15,487 nt of DNA, from positions 1 through 15,487 of the forward strand of contig JAZBPA010000056.1 of NCBI GenBank assembly GCA_036351435.1, given 5' to 3'. The notes under the pieces are model-generated. The model saw nothing but the letters and a program-made list of their open reading frames with translations, did not search any database and was not told where the DNA came from. The stretch is from JAAUQA01 sp036351435 (GTDB taxonomy: Bacteria > Pseudomonadota > Gammaproteobacteria > Competibacterales > Competibacteraceae). The translations under genes were made by a program, and so were the position numbers. Positions 1 through 7,233 of the stretch are shown here, in pieces (positions within the stretch are counted from its first letter, which is position 1; each line of letters starts with the position of its first letter).

Positions 1-299
1 CTGGCAGTGTCGGCATGGAATTTGGCCAAATTCGCCCGCCATTGTTTGTAGCCCTTGCGGCCCGTCGGGTATTGGGTGCGCGGTATGGTCCAGCGCCTAA
101 TGTGTTGACAACGTGCCGCCAGCTGTAAGGCTTCGGACGCTGTCGGGGCGAACTGTTCAAGCCAGGCCGTCATGCGTTGGGCATAGAGTAATTCATTCGG
201 GTAGTCGGTATCGCCCAGCCGCGTTTTATTAGGATCTTCGGCATTGGCCTGATCAAAACGGGCGATGGCTTTTTGGAAACGATCAGTATCGGTAATCAC
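1..299 (-). CDS. DUF4202 domain protein (3' end outside window)
   Basis: This reading frame stays open to the window edge and encodes about the first 99 residues. I recognise the DUF4202 family (usually near 190 aa, function unknown) from the N-terminal run DRFQKAIARFDQANAEDPN, then ELLYAQRMTAWLEQF, a helix with EALQLAARCQHIRRW, and IPRTQYPTGRKGYKQWR. The His and Arg residues in the QHIRRW segment look like a conserved polar core, but I know of no assigned reaction. The start is GTG at 297-299. It is chosen because AAGGTG (reverse strand, 307-312) sits 7 nt upstream and the family's first conserved residues follow at once. The gene is on the same strand as the Hsp70 operon and downstream of it, separated by the palindromic element at 320-429, so it may be read through from that operon or expressed alone. 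Confidence 0.85.
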   Translation of the reverse strand, partial: MITDTDRFQKAIARFDQANAEDPNKTRLGDTDYPNELLYAQRMTAWLEQFAPTASEALQLAARCQHIRRWTIPRTQYPTGRKGYKQWRANLAKFHADTA

Positions 300-319
300 T
301 GAATAGCACCTTGCGGTCG

Positions 320-429
320 GTTATTGACCTGGATGCGATTATCAAGACCGTCTGCGGTAGGGATACCGCAGTCGAGCCTACAGGGAGGTATTCACGGCGG
401 GTCTTGATAACGCTGTCCGGGTCGATAAC
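320..429. repeat. nested inverted-repeat element (REP/MITE-like)
   Basis: Arms 320-349 and 400-429 are inverted copies matching at 23 of 30 positions. The innermost 11 bp (339-349 with 400-410) pair perfectly, and the outermost 13 bp (320-332 with 417-429) pair with only two G-U wobbles as RNA. Inside is a second perfect 8-bp hairpin, 352-359 with 364-371, with a 4-nt loop. The core 372-399 reads TCGAGCCTACAGGGAGGTAT and onward, which resembles dispersed intergenic repeats I remember from some beta- and gammaproteobacterial genomes; this is memory only. It begins 5 nt after the Hsp70-B stop codon and ends 8 bp short of the DUF4202 ribosome binding site. No T-run follows, so it is not a standard intrinsic terminator. 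No target-site duplication is evident. Confidence 0.7.
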
Positions 430-434
430 AGTCA

Positions 435-3209
435 TTAATGAATCAAGCGTAATCCTGCAGGCAGGGCTTCGCCAAACATTTGCCGTTCATCGGCTTCCTC
501 CAATTCGACCACTTCCTCCACCATCTGAATCCAGGACTCGGCGGCTTTGGCAGTTCTGAGTCGTTGGATGACCTGTGCGCGTTGGTCGGCATCCAAGTCT
601 CGCTCCCGATCCCCACTGAGACGTGCCAGCATTACCGCCGCAAAAGCGGCCGGCTGATTCTTATTCCAATCCAAGCGTACTACCTGTTGCAACCAGTCGA
701 CGGCTGTTTCACGCACGACGACGTTATGCGCACTGCCATAAAACGGTACCCGTGCTCCCAATCGTCCCACCGCCCACCAGGTTTGTGGCGATTCCTCTTT
801 ACCGGTTAATCGCTGGAGTAACCATTGGCCGACTTCCGCTTTGCGTTCGGCAGGCAATAATTCCAACGAGGCGGCCAACCGGACTTTGTCGTCATACCCG
901 GGTTTCCGAGATCCCTTGCCTTTCACCGCTTTGGGCGTTTTGGTTGGCGGCCTTAAATCTTCGGCGATGTCGTTCAACAACCGGGTTTGCGCTGCTTCAT
1001 CCAGCCCTCCGGCTACCCGCCGCCACAACGTCCACCACTCCGACCAGACCTGGGCATCCTGACCGTATTGTACGCCTTGCTCATAGAGCGCCCAAAGCTG
1101 TTGCACCCGCCATTCATCCAATGGATAACCGAAACCAGGGCGTAGGCAATAACCAGTCAGATTAAACCATAGCCGCTCGTGATCCACCGACCGGCGGCGC
1201 CGTCGTGCGCCATCCCAGAACGCGCCGAATAAAGCCCGCAATAACGGCATCGCCCAGCTGTCCCGCTTGCCGAGAATTTTATCCAAATCAGCCCGCAGCA
1301 TTTTAATTTCCTTCGGACCCACATCTTTTGAGCGGGAACCGTATAGCCGTTCAATACGTTCCGCCGCCTCGGGAAAACGGGGATGAGCGGATTCAGTCTC
1401 TGCGGCTGGCTCATCGCCTCGCAGTTGAAAGGCCAATTGCCAACGCCGCTCGGAATCGTCAGTAGCGACAGCGTTCATTTCTAAAGTGCCCACTTCGGTA
1501 AGCAACGCGGTCAGTTGTACCGGCACTTCATCTGTCGTAGCCTGAGCACCCAGTACGGTTGAGATTGGCGGTAAGGTCCGACAGGTTTCTACATCAATCT
1601 CGACTAAATCACCGGGGCGATTCACGGTATCAGCGGTGGATGAAACCAAGTGAAATTGCACCGGCTCTCCAAGGCGTAGAGAAAAGGTGCGTTCGGTTAG
1701 CCTCAACTCGTGCTCTTCTTCCGTACCACGGGGTAACAGACAGACGCCTTGGGTGTGACTCGTATCGCTTTCGACTCTGAGGAAATAGCTGCGTGCTGAC
1801 CCACCGCCGATGCGCAAACCCTTACCACGACGAGCCATACCGTAAGCAACTGCGCCGCGTGCGACTGCTAAATCGGGTTGAGCATTTTTTAACTGACGTA
1901 ATGGAGCGCCCCGCCAATCCGTTAGAATTCCCAGCAAACGTTCAGTCAATGATTCACTGTGAAATACACCACCATTAAGTAATACCGCATCAGGCATGGG
2001 CGCCGGATTATCTGCCGCTAACCGATCTCCCAAAGCAGTACGGGCAACTTGAGCGTGATAAGCGAGAAAAGCCGCGATATGCCGACTAATGGCAGGATCA
2101 GCGGTGTACGGCAGGCCGAATTCCACAATGCCACCCCGCCTGCTATGGGGACGTGCGGTACTTTCCACATGGGGTAAGAACCCATCCACGACTGAAGCCC
2201 GAACCTCATCACGAGTGAGTTCAGCGGAACGGGAACCGCCGATCAACCGTGACCCAGCACCCAGCACAGTTACTGTAGCCCGCTCCGGCGCATCCGGTGC
2301 CAGCAACCGTTCTTTGGCTGATCGGCACTGTTGGAGTAGTTGAGAGAGGCTGGCGGCGCTTAACCGCTCACCGCCCAGCCGCTTTTCCACGGTGTGGGCT
2401 AGCGTCAAATCCATATTGTCGCCACCCAACATGAGATGATCACCCACCCCGATCCGGGTAAATTGCGGTCCGGTTTCGGTCGCTTCAACCTGAATCAAAG
2501 TCAGATCGGTAGTGCCGCCGCCCACATCACAAACTAATAGCAAGCGGATCTCAGCCAACAGATCATCCAATTCTTGCTGGTGTCGATGGAGCCAGTCATA
2601 ACACGCCGCCTGCGGTTCTTCCAGCAACCGGGCCTGTCCCAAACCGGCCCGATGGGCCGCCTCGACGGTCAGGCTGCGCGCCGCTTCGTCGAACGAGGCC
2701 GGCACGGTTAATACCAAGTCCTGTTTTTCCAGTTTTTGCCGAGGAAACCGGTGGTTCCAAGCAGCCCGGATATGCGAGAGATAACTGGCGCTAGCATCAA
2801 CGGGAGAAACCCGGACGACATCTGTCGCCCCGCCCCAGGGCAGAATCGGCGCAGTGCGATCCACCGCCGAATGCGATAGCCAGCTTTTAGCGCTGGCCAC
2901 TAATCGACCGGGCACTTGAGAACCCAACACGCGAGCCCATTCTCCTAACACGACTGGAGGTTCTGAATCGCTTCCAGGCCAGGGGAGCTGCATATCGCCG
3001 GCGACTAATTCACCTGCTGCCGGATGATAACGCAGCGACGGCAACAGCGGACGGGCGGCCACCTCACCGGGTGCTACCAGTTGTTCGACAGCCAGTAATT
3101 GGATGTCCGGCTCGGCATTACCGGTGGTATCCGCATAGGCGACGACCGTATGGGTCGTGCCAAGATCAATGCCAACCAGATAGCGGGATTGTCTACGTTT
3201 GCGGGCGAT
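435..3209 (-). CDS. Hsp70-family protein B with large C-terminal domain (DUF3731-like)
   Basis: Atypical Hsp70-family ATPase of about 924 aa, presumably cytoplasmic. Residues 11-25 hold the phosphate-1 loop (LVGIDLGTTHTVVAY), about 227-236 the phosphate-2 motif (CDVGGGTTDL), and about 408-419 the adenosine motif (VLLNGGVFHSE). A beta-rich segment follows to about residue 600. The last roughly 315 residues are helical and Trp/Arg-rich, with RPGFG at about 690-694 and WWAVGRLGARVP near 811-822. This matches my memory of DUF3731, the 'DnaK-related' domain, and replaces the usual helical lid. The first ATG/GTG/TTG-type codon in frame is a GTG at 3060-3062, but starting there would remove the phosphate-1 loop. 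No ATG, GTG or TTG lies between that loop and the in-frame TGA upstream. The proposed start is ATC at 3207-3209, 7 nt after GGGGAGG. It lies 2 nt after the Hsp70-A stop, so it is translationally coupled. Substrate unknown. Confidence 0.88.
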   Translation of the reverse strand: MARKRRQSRYLVGIDLGTTHTVVAYADTTGNAEPDIQLLAVEQLVAPGEVAARPLLPSLRYHPAAGELVAGDMQLPWPGSDSEPPVVLGEWARVLGSQVPGRLVASAKSWLSHSAVDRTAPILPWGGATDVVRVSPVDASASYLSHIRAAWNHRFPRQKLEKQDLVLTVPASFDEAARSLTVEAAHRAGLGQARLLEEPQAACYDWLHRHQQELDDLLAEIRLLLVCDVGGGTTDLTLIQVEATETGPQFTRIGVGDHLMLGGDNMDLTLAHTVEKRLGGERLSAASLSQLLQQCRSAKERLLAPDAPERATVTVLGAGSRLIGGSRSAELTRDEVRASVVDGFLPHVESTARPHSRRGGIVEFGLPYTADPAISRHIAAFLAYHAQVARTALGDRLAADNPAPMPDAVLLNGGVFHSESLTERLLGILTDWRGAPLRQLKNAQPDLAVARGAVAYGMARRGKGLRIGGGSARSYFLRVESDTSHTQGVCLLPRGTEEEHELRLTERTFSLRLGEPVQFHLVSSTADTVNRPGDLVEIDVETCRTLPPISTVLGAQATTDEVPVQLTALLTEVGTLEMNAVATDDSERRWQLAFQLRGDEPAAETESAHPRFPEAAERIERLYGSRSKDVGPKEIKMLRADLDKILGKRDSWAMPLLRALFGAFWDGARRRRRSVDHERLWFNLTGYCLRPGFGYPLDEWRVQQLWALYEQGVQYGQDAQVWSEWWTLWRRVAGGLDEAAQTRLLNDIAEDLRPPTKTPKAVKGKGSRKPGYDDKVRLAASLELLPAERKAEVGQWLLQRLTGKEESPQTWWAVGRLGARVPFYGSAHNVVVRETAVDWLQQVVRLDWNKNQPAAFAAVMLARLSGDRERDLDADQRAQVIQRLRTAKAAESWIQMVEEVVELEEADERQMFGEALPAGLRLIH

Positions 3210-3211
3210 GA

Positions 3212-5050
3212 TTAATCCTCCCCGCGCACATCAAATTCCACCTTCCAGGATTCGTTCCCGCTGCTGGGGACTGCTTCCAATCGTAATGTGCCGACCTCCG
3301 TAACCGCAGCTCGCAAGCGAACCGGTACCACTTCGCCGGGGGTACGCCCTTCGGCGGGCAGATTGGCCTCAATATCTTCCAAATTCTCGATTTCTTCCGG
3401 CGACCAATCTTCCAAAACCGTACCCACTTGGTCGTCGCGCCGCACCGAAGAACCGAAGAACCGGAAGCGAACCTGTTCACCAACCACTAACCCTACTTCT
3501 TGCGGCGGTAAATCAGCTTCCGTACCTTCTTCCATACCGAACGGCGCAATGCATAGGGCCTGCAGCGGAGGCTCCATGCCGGGTACCGCAGGCATCGCAC
3601 TCTCCACACCCACGTAATAGGCTTTGGCGGTGCCGCCGCGAATCCGTACCCCGCCGCCGCTACGGGCATAGCCATAATAAGCGGCGCCGCGCGCTACCGC
3701 CATATCCAGATCCGCGCCTTCCAATAACCGTACAGGAGGTGCTTGCTCGGCGGCTAGCCAGTTATTCAGTACGTCCAAGGTGCGTTCGACGAGTTGCCGT
3801 GCCTTGAAAACACCGCCGTTGAATAACACCGCAGTGGGATGCAGGAAACTGGCGTTGCTTGCTGCATCTTCGAAACCCGGCAAATCATGGGTGGCGCCCA
3901 CTTGGCGACCGAGAAAAGCGGCTAAATGGCGGGTTACCGCGGCATCCTGTGCATAAGGCAAGCCCAGTTTGGTCAACGCAGTGCGGGCGCGTTGCGCTGG
4001 GCGAGCCGAGGCTTCGACGTGTGGAAAAAAGCCCTCTATCAAAGCTTGAGTGACTTCATCGCGAGTCAACTCGGTACTAATCGTGCCGCCGATGAGTCGC
4101 GAGCTGCGACTCGGCACCACGACCGGTACTGAATCCACACTGGTATCAAGTAACAGCGTTTCTTTGGCCGTCCGACAGCCGTGCGTCAATGCTTGCAACT
4201 GCCACATATCCAGCGATGTCCCTTGTGCCGCCAGTTTGGTTTTGACGACATGGGCCAGGGCCAGATCCATATTGTCGCCGCCAAGCAGAATATGATCGCC
4301 GACAGCGATCCGATTCAACTCCAGGGAGCCATTCTGTTCGGTCACCGCAATCAGCGACAGATCGGTGGTACCGCCGCCCAGATCAATTACCAGAATGACA
4401 TCACCTAACTTGACTTGTTTGCGCCAATTGCCGCCGTTGGCCTGAATCCAGCTATACAAAGCGGCTTGCGGTTCTTCCAACAAGGTTAAGTGTTGGAAAC
4501 CGACCGCCGCCGCAGCCTCAGCCGTGAGCTCTCGCGCCGCCGGGTCGAAGGAAGCGGGAACGGTCAGGGTAACCGATTGTTGCGCCAACGGATGATCGGG
4601 ATTCTGATGATCCCAAGCCGCAGTAAGATGTTCCAGATAATGGATAGACGCTTGCAAAGGCGACAGTGACTCGACCTCCTCCGGTGCACCGACCGGCAAG
4701 ATGGCCGCGCGGCGATCCACAGCCGGATGGCAAAGCCAGCTTTTGGCGCTGGAGACCAGGCGAATCGGGGTGCGGCTGCCTAACTGACGAGCCAGTTCAC
4801 CAACCAGCAGGCTGGCTTGCGCTCCCCAAGGCAAGGTCAAATCATCTGGGGCGAGCTCATCAGGATGGGGCAAATACACAAACGACGGTAATGCCAACCG
4901 CTCTTCCACAGCGCCAGGACCAGTCAGTTGAGGTATTCTAACCATTTCTTGAATGACCTCTTCCCGCTCACTTTGGTTGAGATCGACATGAGAGAGAACG
5001 CAATGAGTGGTTCCCAGATCGATACCTACCGAGTAACGGGATTCGCTCAC
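3212..5050 (-). CDS. Hsp70-family protein A (lidless, 612 aa)
   Basis: Hsp70-type ATPase paralogous to the gene that follows it. The phosphate-1 loop is at residues 8-16 (VGIDLGTTH), a conserved SAKSWL with the likely catalytic Lys103 at 101-106, LEEPQAALY at 191-199, phosphate-2 DLGGGTTD at 223-230, and the adenosine motif VLFNGGVF at 408-415. The C-terminal 120 or so residues are beta-type and end FDVRGED, with no helical lid and no EEVD-like tail. At 612 aa it is DnaK-sized, but an insertion near 383-405 lengthens the ATPase part. The start is GTG (5048-5050), overlapping the DUF2760 stop codon as GTGA, so the two are translationally coupled. The stop TAA lies 2 nt before the next gene's proposed start. 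It is likely a chaperone or chaperone-like ATPase working with its two operon partners; the client is unknown. Confidence 0.92.
   Translation of the reverse strand: MSESRYSVGIDLGTTHCVLSHVDLNQSEREEVIQEMVRIPQLTGPGAVEERLALPSFVYLPHPDELAPDDLTLPWGAQASLLVGELARQLGSRTPIRLVSSAKSWLCHPAVDRRAAILPVGAPEEVESLSPLQASIHYLEHLTAAWDHQNPDHPLAQQSVTLTVPASFDPAARELTAEAAAAVGFQHLTLLEEPQAALYSWIQANGGNWRKQVKLGDVILVIDLGGGTTDLSLIAVTEQNGSLELNRIAVGDHILLGGDNMDLALAHVVKTKLAAQGTSLDMWQLQALTHGCRTAKETLLLDTSVDSVPVVVPSRSSRLIGGTISTELTRDEVTQALIEGFFPHVEASARPAQRARTALTKLGLPYAQDAAVTRHLAAFLGRQVGATHDLPGFEDAASNASFLHPTAVLFNGGVFKARQLVERTLDVLNNWLAAEQAPPVRLLEGADLDMAVARGAAYYGYARSGGGVRIRGGTAKAYYVGVESAMPAVPGMEPPLQALCIAPFGMEEGTEADLPPQEVGLVVGEQVRFRFFGSSVRRDDQVGTVLEDWSPEEIENLEDIEANLPAEGRTPGEVVPVRLRAAVTEVGTLRLEAVPSSGNESWKVEFDVRGED
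3217..3223 (-). promoter_or_regulatory. ribosome binding site for Hsp70-B supporting a non-canonical ATC start
   Basis: GGGGAGG on the minus strand, placed 7 nt before ATC (3207-3209). The same 7-base core with the same 7-nt spacing precedes the TTG start of purM in this window. It lies inside the last codons of Hsp70-A, as expected for coupled translation. Confidence 0.6.
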
Positions 5051-5592
5051 AGCTCTACCTCCGCCGGCGCTACGATGCGCACCTCATGACCTTGCGTCAG
5101 CTTGGGCAGATTGATTTCCGCCACCCGCCAACCGTGGTGCTTTAAGGTTCCGGTAAAGGGTGGTGAGCCGACTACATTGCCGGTCAACCGCACGCTGGCG
5201 GCGTCGAAGCCTTCCGCTAGTGTCAGCCGTGCGCCTTCCGCCTCTTCCCGCACTGGTTCAAATTTGAAATGCTCATGCACCGCCTTACGGCATCCTTCAT
5301 GGACTACACGGGCGGCACCACCGATTTCAGCATCAGAAAACTGGCTGACATCTTCCTGGAGAAAGTCCACGAATCGCCCTTCTTGCTGGAGCAGTCCCAG
5401 CAATTGTAAAGCCGAGTCGGGTAGCGTTTCCTGCAGCACAGGTTTGGAGGGTGCCGGCGTTGCGGTCGGTTCCGGGGCACTAAGCTGAGGCCCGGTCATT
5501 CGAACGGCAAACTCGGTATTGGTTAGTATTTGCCAGAAGGCGCTGAAGGCCAAGACCAAGCGATTGAGAAAAGAGAGGTTGGGCTCGCTCAT
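5047..5592 (-). CDS. DUF2760 domain protein
   Basis: A 181-residue protein of unknown function. Residues 8-25 (FLNRLVLAFSAFWQILTN) form a hydrophobic or amphipathic helix, 36-56 is a Pro/Ala/Thr-rich linker, and 57-181 is the conserved domain, with LQEDVSQFSDAEIGGAARVVHEG and VRLTGNVVGSPPFTGTL, which I recognise as DUF2760. The start is ATG at 5590-5592, because AGGAG (5600-5604) lies 7 nt upstream. A GTG two codons earlier is too close to that site. The family repeatedly sits ahead of paired Hsp70-like genes, as it does here, which suggests a dedicated partner of these ATPases such as an adaptor or membrane anchor. That role is inference. It is the first gene of the operon. Confidence 0.9.
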   Translation of the reverse strand: MSEPNLSFLNRLVLAFSAFWQILTNTEFAVRMTGPQLSAPEPTATPAPSKPVLQETLPDSALQLLGLLQQEGRFVDFLQEDVSQFSDAEIGGAARVVHEGCRKAVHEHFKFEPVREEAEGARLTLAEGFDAASVRLTGNVVGSPPFTGTLKHHGWRVAEINLPKLTQGHEVRIVAPAEVEL

Positions 5593-5661
5593 GAGCACGC
5601 TCCTAAATCGTAAAATTTTGTGGTGGCGTATGCTACCATGAGGTAGTTATTCAGCCAGTCT

Positions 5662-5691
5662 TATATAATAAGCGCTGCTGTGCTGAGTAAA
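5662..5691 (-). promoter_or_regulatory. candidate sigma-70 promoter for the DUF2760-Hsp70 operon
   Basis: On the minus strand, TTTACT (5686-5691) and TATATA (5662-5667) are 18 bp apart and would start transcription about 65 bases before the ATG. Both boxes are imperfect (4 of 6 at the -10). An overlapping inverted repeat (5684-5697) could be an operator. No classic heat-shock promoter is obvious. Confidence 0.3.
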
Positions 5692-5877
5692 CACTCAATG
5701 TCTTTGCATGCTGTGGGTTGAGGTCTTCTTACGATTTATCTTTGCGGGCACCGGAGCTTGGGCATGTATTGTGTATCTTGGTCAAAGGCATTGCATCAAC
5801 GTCGATCTGTTTTAAAAGGGCCGGGAGTGATAACCTCTCAACAACGATTCAAGCACCAAACGATGGCTAATAAATGA

Positions 5878-5906
5878 TTGTGGTGATTTCTCCTCCCGAT
5901 TACACT
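5878..5906 (+). promoter_or_regulatory. candidate promoter for the pilH-like gene
   Basis: TTGTGG (5878-5883) and TACACT (5901-5906) are separated by 17 bp and would give a leader of roughly 45 nt. The match to consensus is partial (3 of 6 and 4 of 6), so this is tentative. Confidence 0.3.
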
Positions 5907-5956
5907 GAAACGTTATCTTGCCACGACATCTACGAATTTGCAGCAGGAGGGGGATA

Positions 5957-6331
5957 ATGGCCCGCATACTCATCGTGGACGATTCACCGACCCAGATGTT
6001 CACGCTTAAGAAAATTCTCAGCAAAAATGGGCATCAGGTGATAACGGCCGAAGACGGCGCAAGAGGGGTTGAAGTCGCCACCCAGGAATTACCTGATTTG
6101 ATTTTAATGGACGTTGTCATGCCTAAACTCAATGGATTTCAGGCTACGCGGCGCATCTCCCGCAACGCCAGCACTAAACATATCCCTATTATCTTGGTAA
6201 CTACAAAGGGCGAGGAAACCGACAAAATCTGGGGACAGCGCCAAGGCGCTAAAGCCTATGTGACCAAACCGGTCGATGAGACCGAGTTAATCAGTAATAT
6301 TAACGCGTTGCTTTCGGGGAGCACTGAGTAA
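5957..6331 (+). CDS. pilH: PilH-like single-domain response regulator
   Basis: A 124-residue stand-alone receiver domain. It has the acidic pair D8-D9, phospho-acceptor D52 in LILMDVVMP, switch Thr82/83 in ILVTTKG, Y101, and K104-P105. The stretch ETDKIWGQRQGAKAYVTKPVDE is the hallmark of PilH in the Pil-Chp twitching system, where it acts as a CheY-like regulator of type IV pilus retraction and cAMP signalling. There is no output domain. The start is ATG at 5957, with AGGAGG (5945-5950) 6 nt upstream; an upstream in-frame ATG at 5918 would add 13 non-conserved residues and has no such site. PilG, PilI, PilJ and the ChpA kinase are not beside it, so it is either an orphan member of that pathway or serves another hybrid kinase. 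The receiver assignment is certain; the PilH name is less so. Confidence 0.8.
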   Translation: MARILIVDDSPTQMFTLKKILSKNGHQVITAEDGARGVEVATQELPDLILMDVVMPKLNGFQATRRISRNASTKHIPIILVTTKGEETDKIWGQRQGAKAYVTKPVDETELISNINALLSGSTE

Positions 6332-6392
6332 TTGCGTCGTTTAGTCTTGCCAAAACAGCGAATTAGGTGAAACGCAGTTTGGATAATGTGCG

Positions 6393-7232
6393 TTAGTACG
6401 CGCCTGAATCGCCCGTGGAGCTCTGTAGGAATTCACGGACACCATCCTCGTAATATTTCCCGCTTTGTAAAAAGCCGCTGTTATGATCGCCACTGATAAC
6501 CAGCCACTGCTTAGGTTCAGAAGCGGCATCCAAAAGGCGCTGGCCATGCTGAAAAGGAATGACCTCGTCGTCAGGGCTGTGAATAATCAACACTGGGCTG
6601 GTGACTCTAGTAAGACTAGCTCGCGTATCGTAATTCATGCGGCTGAGTAGGCGTACCGGCAACCACGGATAAAGTTCGGCGGCTCGGTCTGGTACCGAGG
6701 TAAAGCTGGATTCGACAATCAACGCGCCAACCGCATAGCGGGCAGCCAACCATGCGGCTACCGCCCCCCCCAGCGAGCGACCGAACACGACGATTTCCCG
6801 TGCCGGAATACCTTGATGTTCGGTTAAATAGCGCCACGCCGCTTCGGCATCCTGATATAGCCCGACCTCGGATGGCGAGCCTTCGCTGCGGCCATAGCCC
6901 CGGTAATCGATAATCAGGGTGGCGAGCCCCAAACGATGAAAAATCTGCAGAGACTCCAAACGGTGCGAGATATTGCCGGCGTTACCGTGAAAAAACAACA
7001 CGGTCCGTCCGGTTTGTGCGGCGGGGACAAACCAGCCATGTAGACGCACATTATCTGCTGTGACAATCGTAACGTCCTGATAAGCTAAACCGGCTGCTGC
7101 CGGAGTAGCAACTAACTCCCGACCCGGTACGTTGGGTATATGGAGCATACGCGATTGCAACAAGAACAATAACAGCGCAAATCCGCAATACGCCCCGCCA
7201 AGACCGAGCAATAACGTCCAGAACAGGCGCAC
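6393..7232 (-). CDS. membrane-anchored alpha/beta hydrolase (BEM46/ABHD13-like)
   Basis: A 279-residue serine hydrolase. Residues 4-26 form one hydrophobic N-terminal segment, probably an uncleaved anchor. The oxyanion-hole motif FHGNAG is at 81-86, the nucleophile elbow GRSLGG at 151-156 (Ser153), the likely acid Asp221 in SPDDE, and the likely base His250 in GDHN. The DYRGYGRSEG segment at 109-118 is typical of the BEM46/YfhR/ABHD13 group, whose natural substrates are mostly unknown (esterase or lipase-like). The start is GTG at 7230-7232, only one base after the TAG of the J-domain gene, so the two are co-transcribed. It is the last gene of the long minus-strand cluster and converges on the pilH-like gene. 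Confidence 0.9.
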   Translation of the reverse strand: MRLFWTLLLGLGGAYCGFALLLFLLQSRMLHIPNVPGRELVATPAAAGLAYQDVTIVTADNVRLHGWFVPAAQTGRTVLFFHGNAGNISHRLESLQIFHRLGLATLIIDYRGYGRSEGSPSEVGLYQDAEAAWRYLTEHQGIPAREIVVFGRSLGGAVAAWLAARYAVGALIVESSFTSVPDRAAELYPWLPVRLLSRMNYDTRASLTRVTSPVLIIHSPDDEVIPFQHGQRLLDAASEPKQWLVISGDHNSGFLQSGKYYEDGVREFLQSSTGDSGAY

Positions 7233-7233
7233 T

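Larger units (their letters stand above)
5593..5956. other. divergent intergenic region between the DUF2760 operon and pilH-like gene
   Basis: About 360 bp with no convincing ORF. It holds the two ribosome binding sites at its ends, one candidate promoter for each direction, and a short perfect inverted repeat TGAGT-AAAC-ACTCA at 5684-5697 that overlaps the minus-strand candidate -35. AT content is higher than in the genes around it. I see no riboswitch or small-RNA signature. Confidence 0.6.

Noticed and set aside
623..1165. 180-codon plus-strand ORF inside Hsp70-B
   Set aside because: Opposite-strand shadow of a well-supported coding region, low-complexity Arg/Pro-rich, with no recognisable family.
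3060..3062. GTG as the start of Hsp70-B
   Set aside because: It would delete the first 49 residues, including the ATP phosphate-binding loop that is clearly encoded just upstream in the same frame.
3193..3483. 96-codon minus-strand ORF spanning the Hsp70-A/Hsp70-B junction
   Set aside because: Out-of-frame shadow of the end of Hsp70-A; composition is unlike a protein and both real frames are conserved families.
5664..5669. Perfect TATAAT on the plus strand as a pilH promoter
   Set aside because: No -35-like sequence 16-18 bp upstream, and it would give a leader of almost 300 nt; likely chance in an AT-rich stretch.
5918..5956. Longer PilH-like start at the upstream ATG
   Set aside because: Adds 13 residues with no family match, whereas the ATG at 5957 has AGGAGG at ideal spacing and the normal MARILIVDD N-terminus.
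6332..6392. Bidirectional terminator between the pilH-like gene and the hydrolase gene
   Set aside because: Only short stems (AACGCA/TGCGTT and GCGT/ACGC) are present, with no T-run on either strand.
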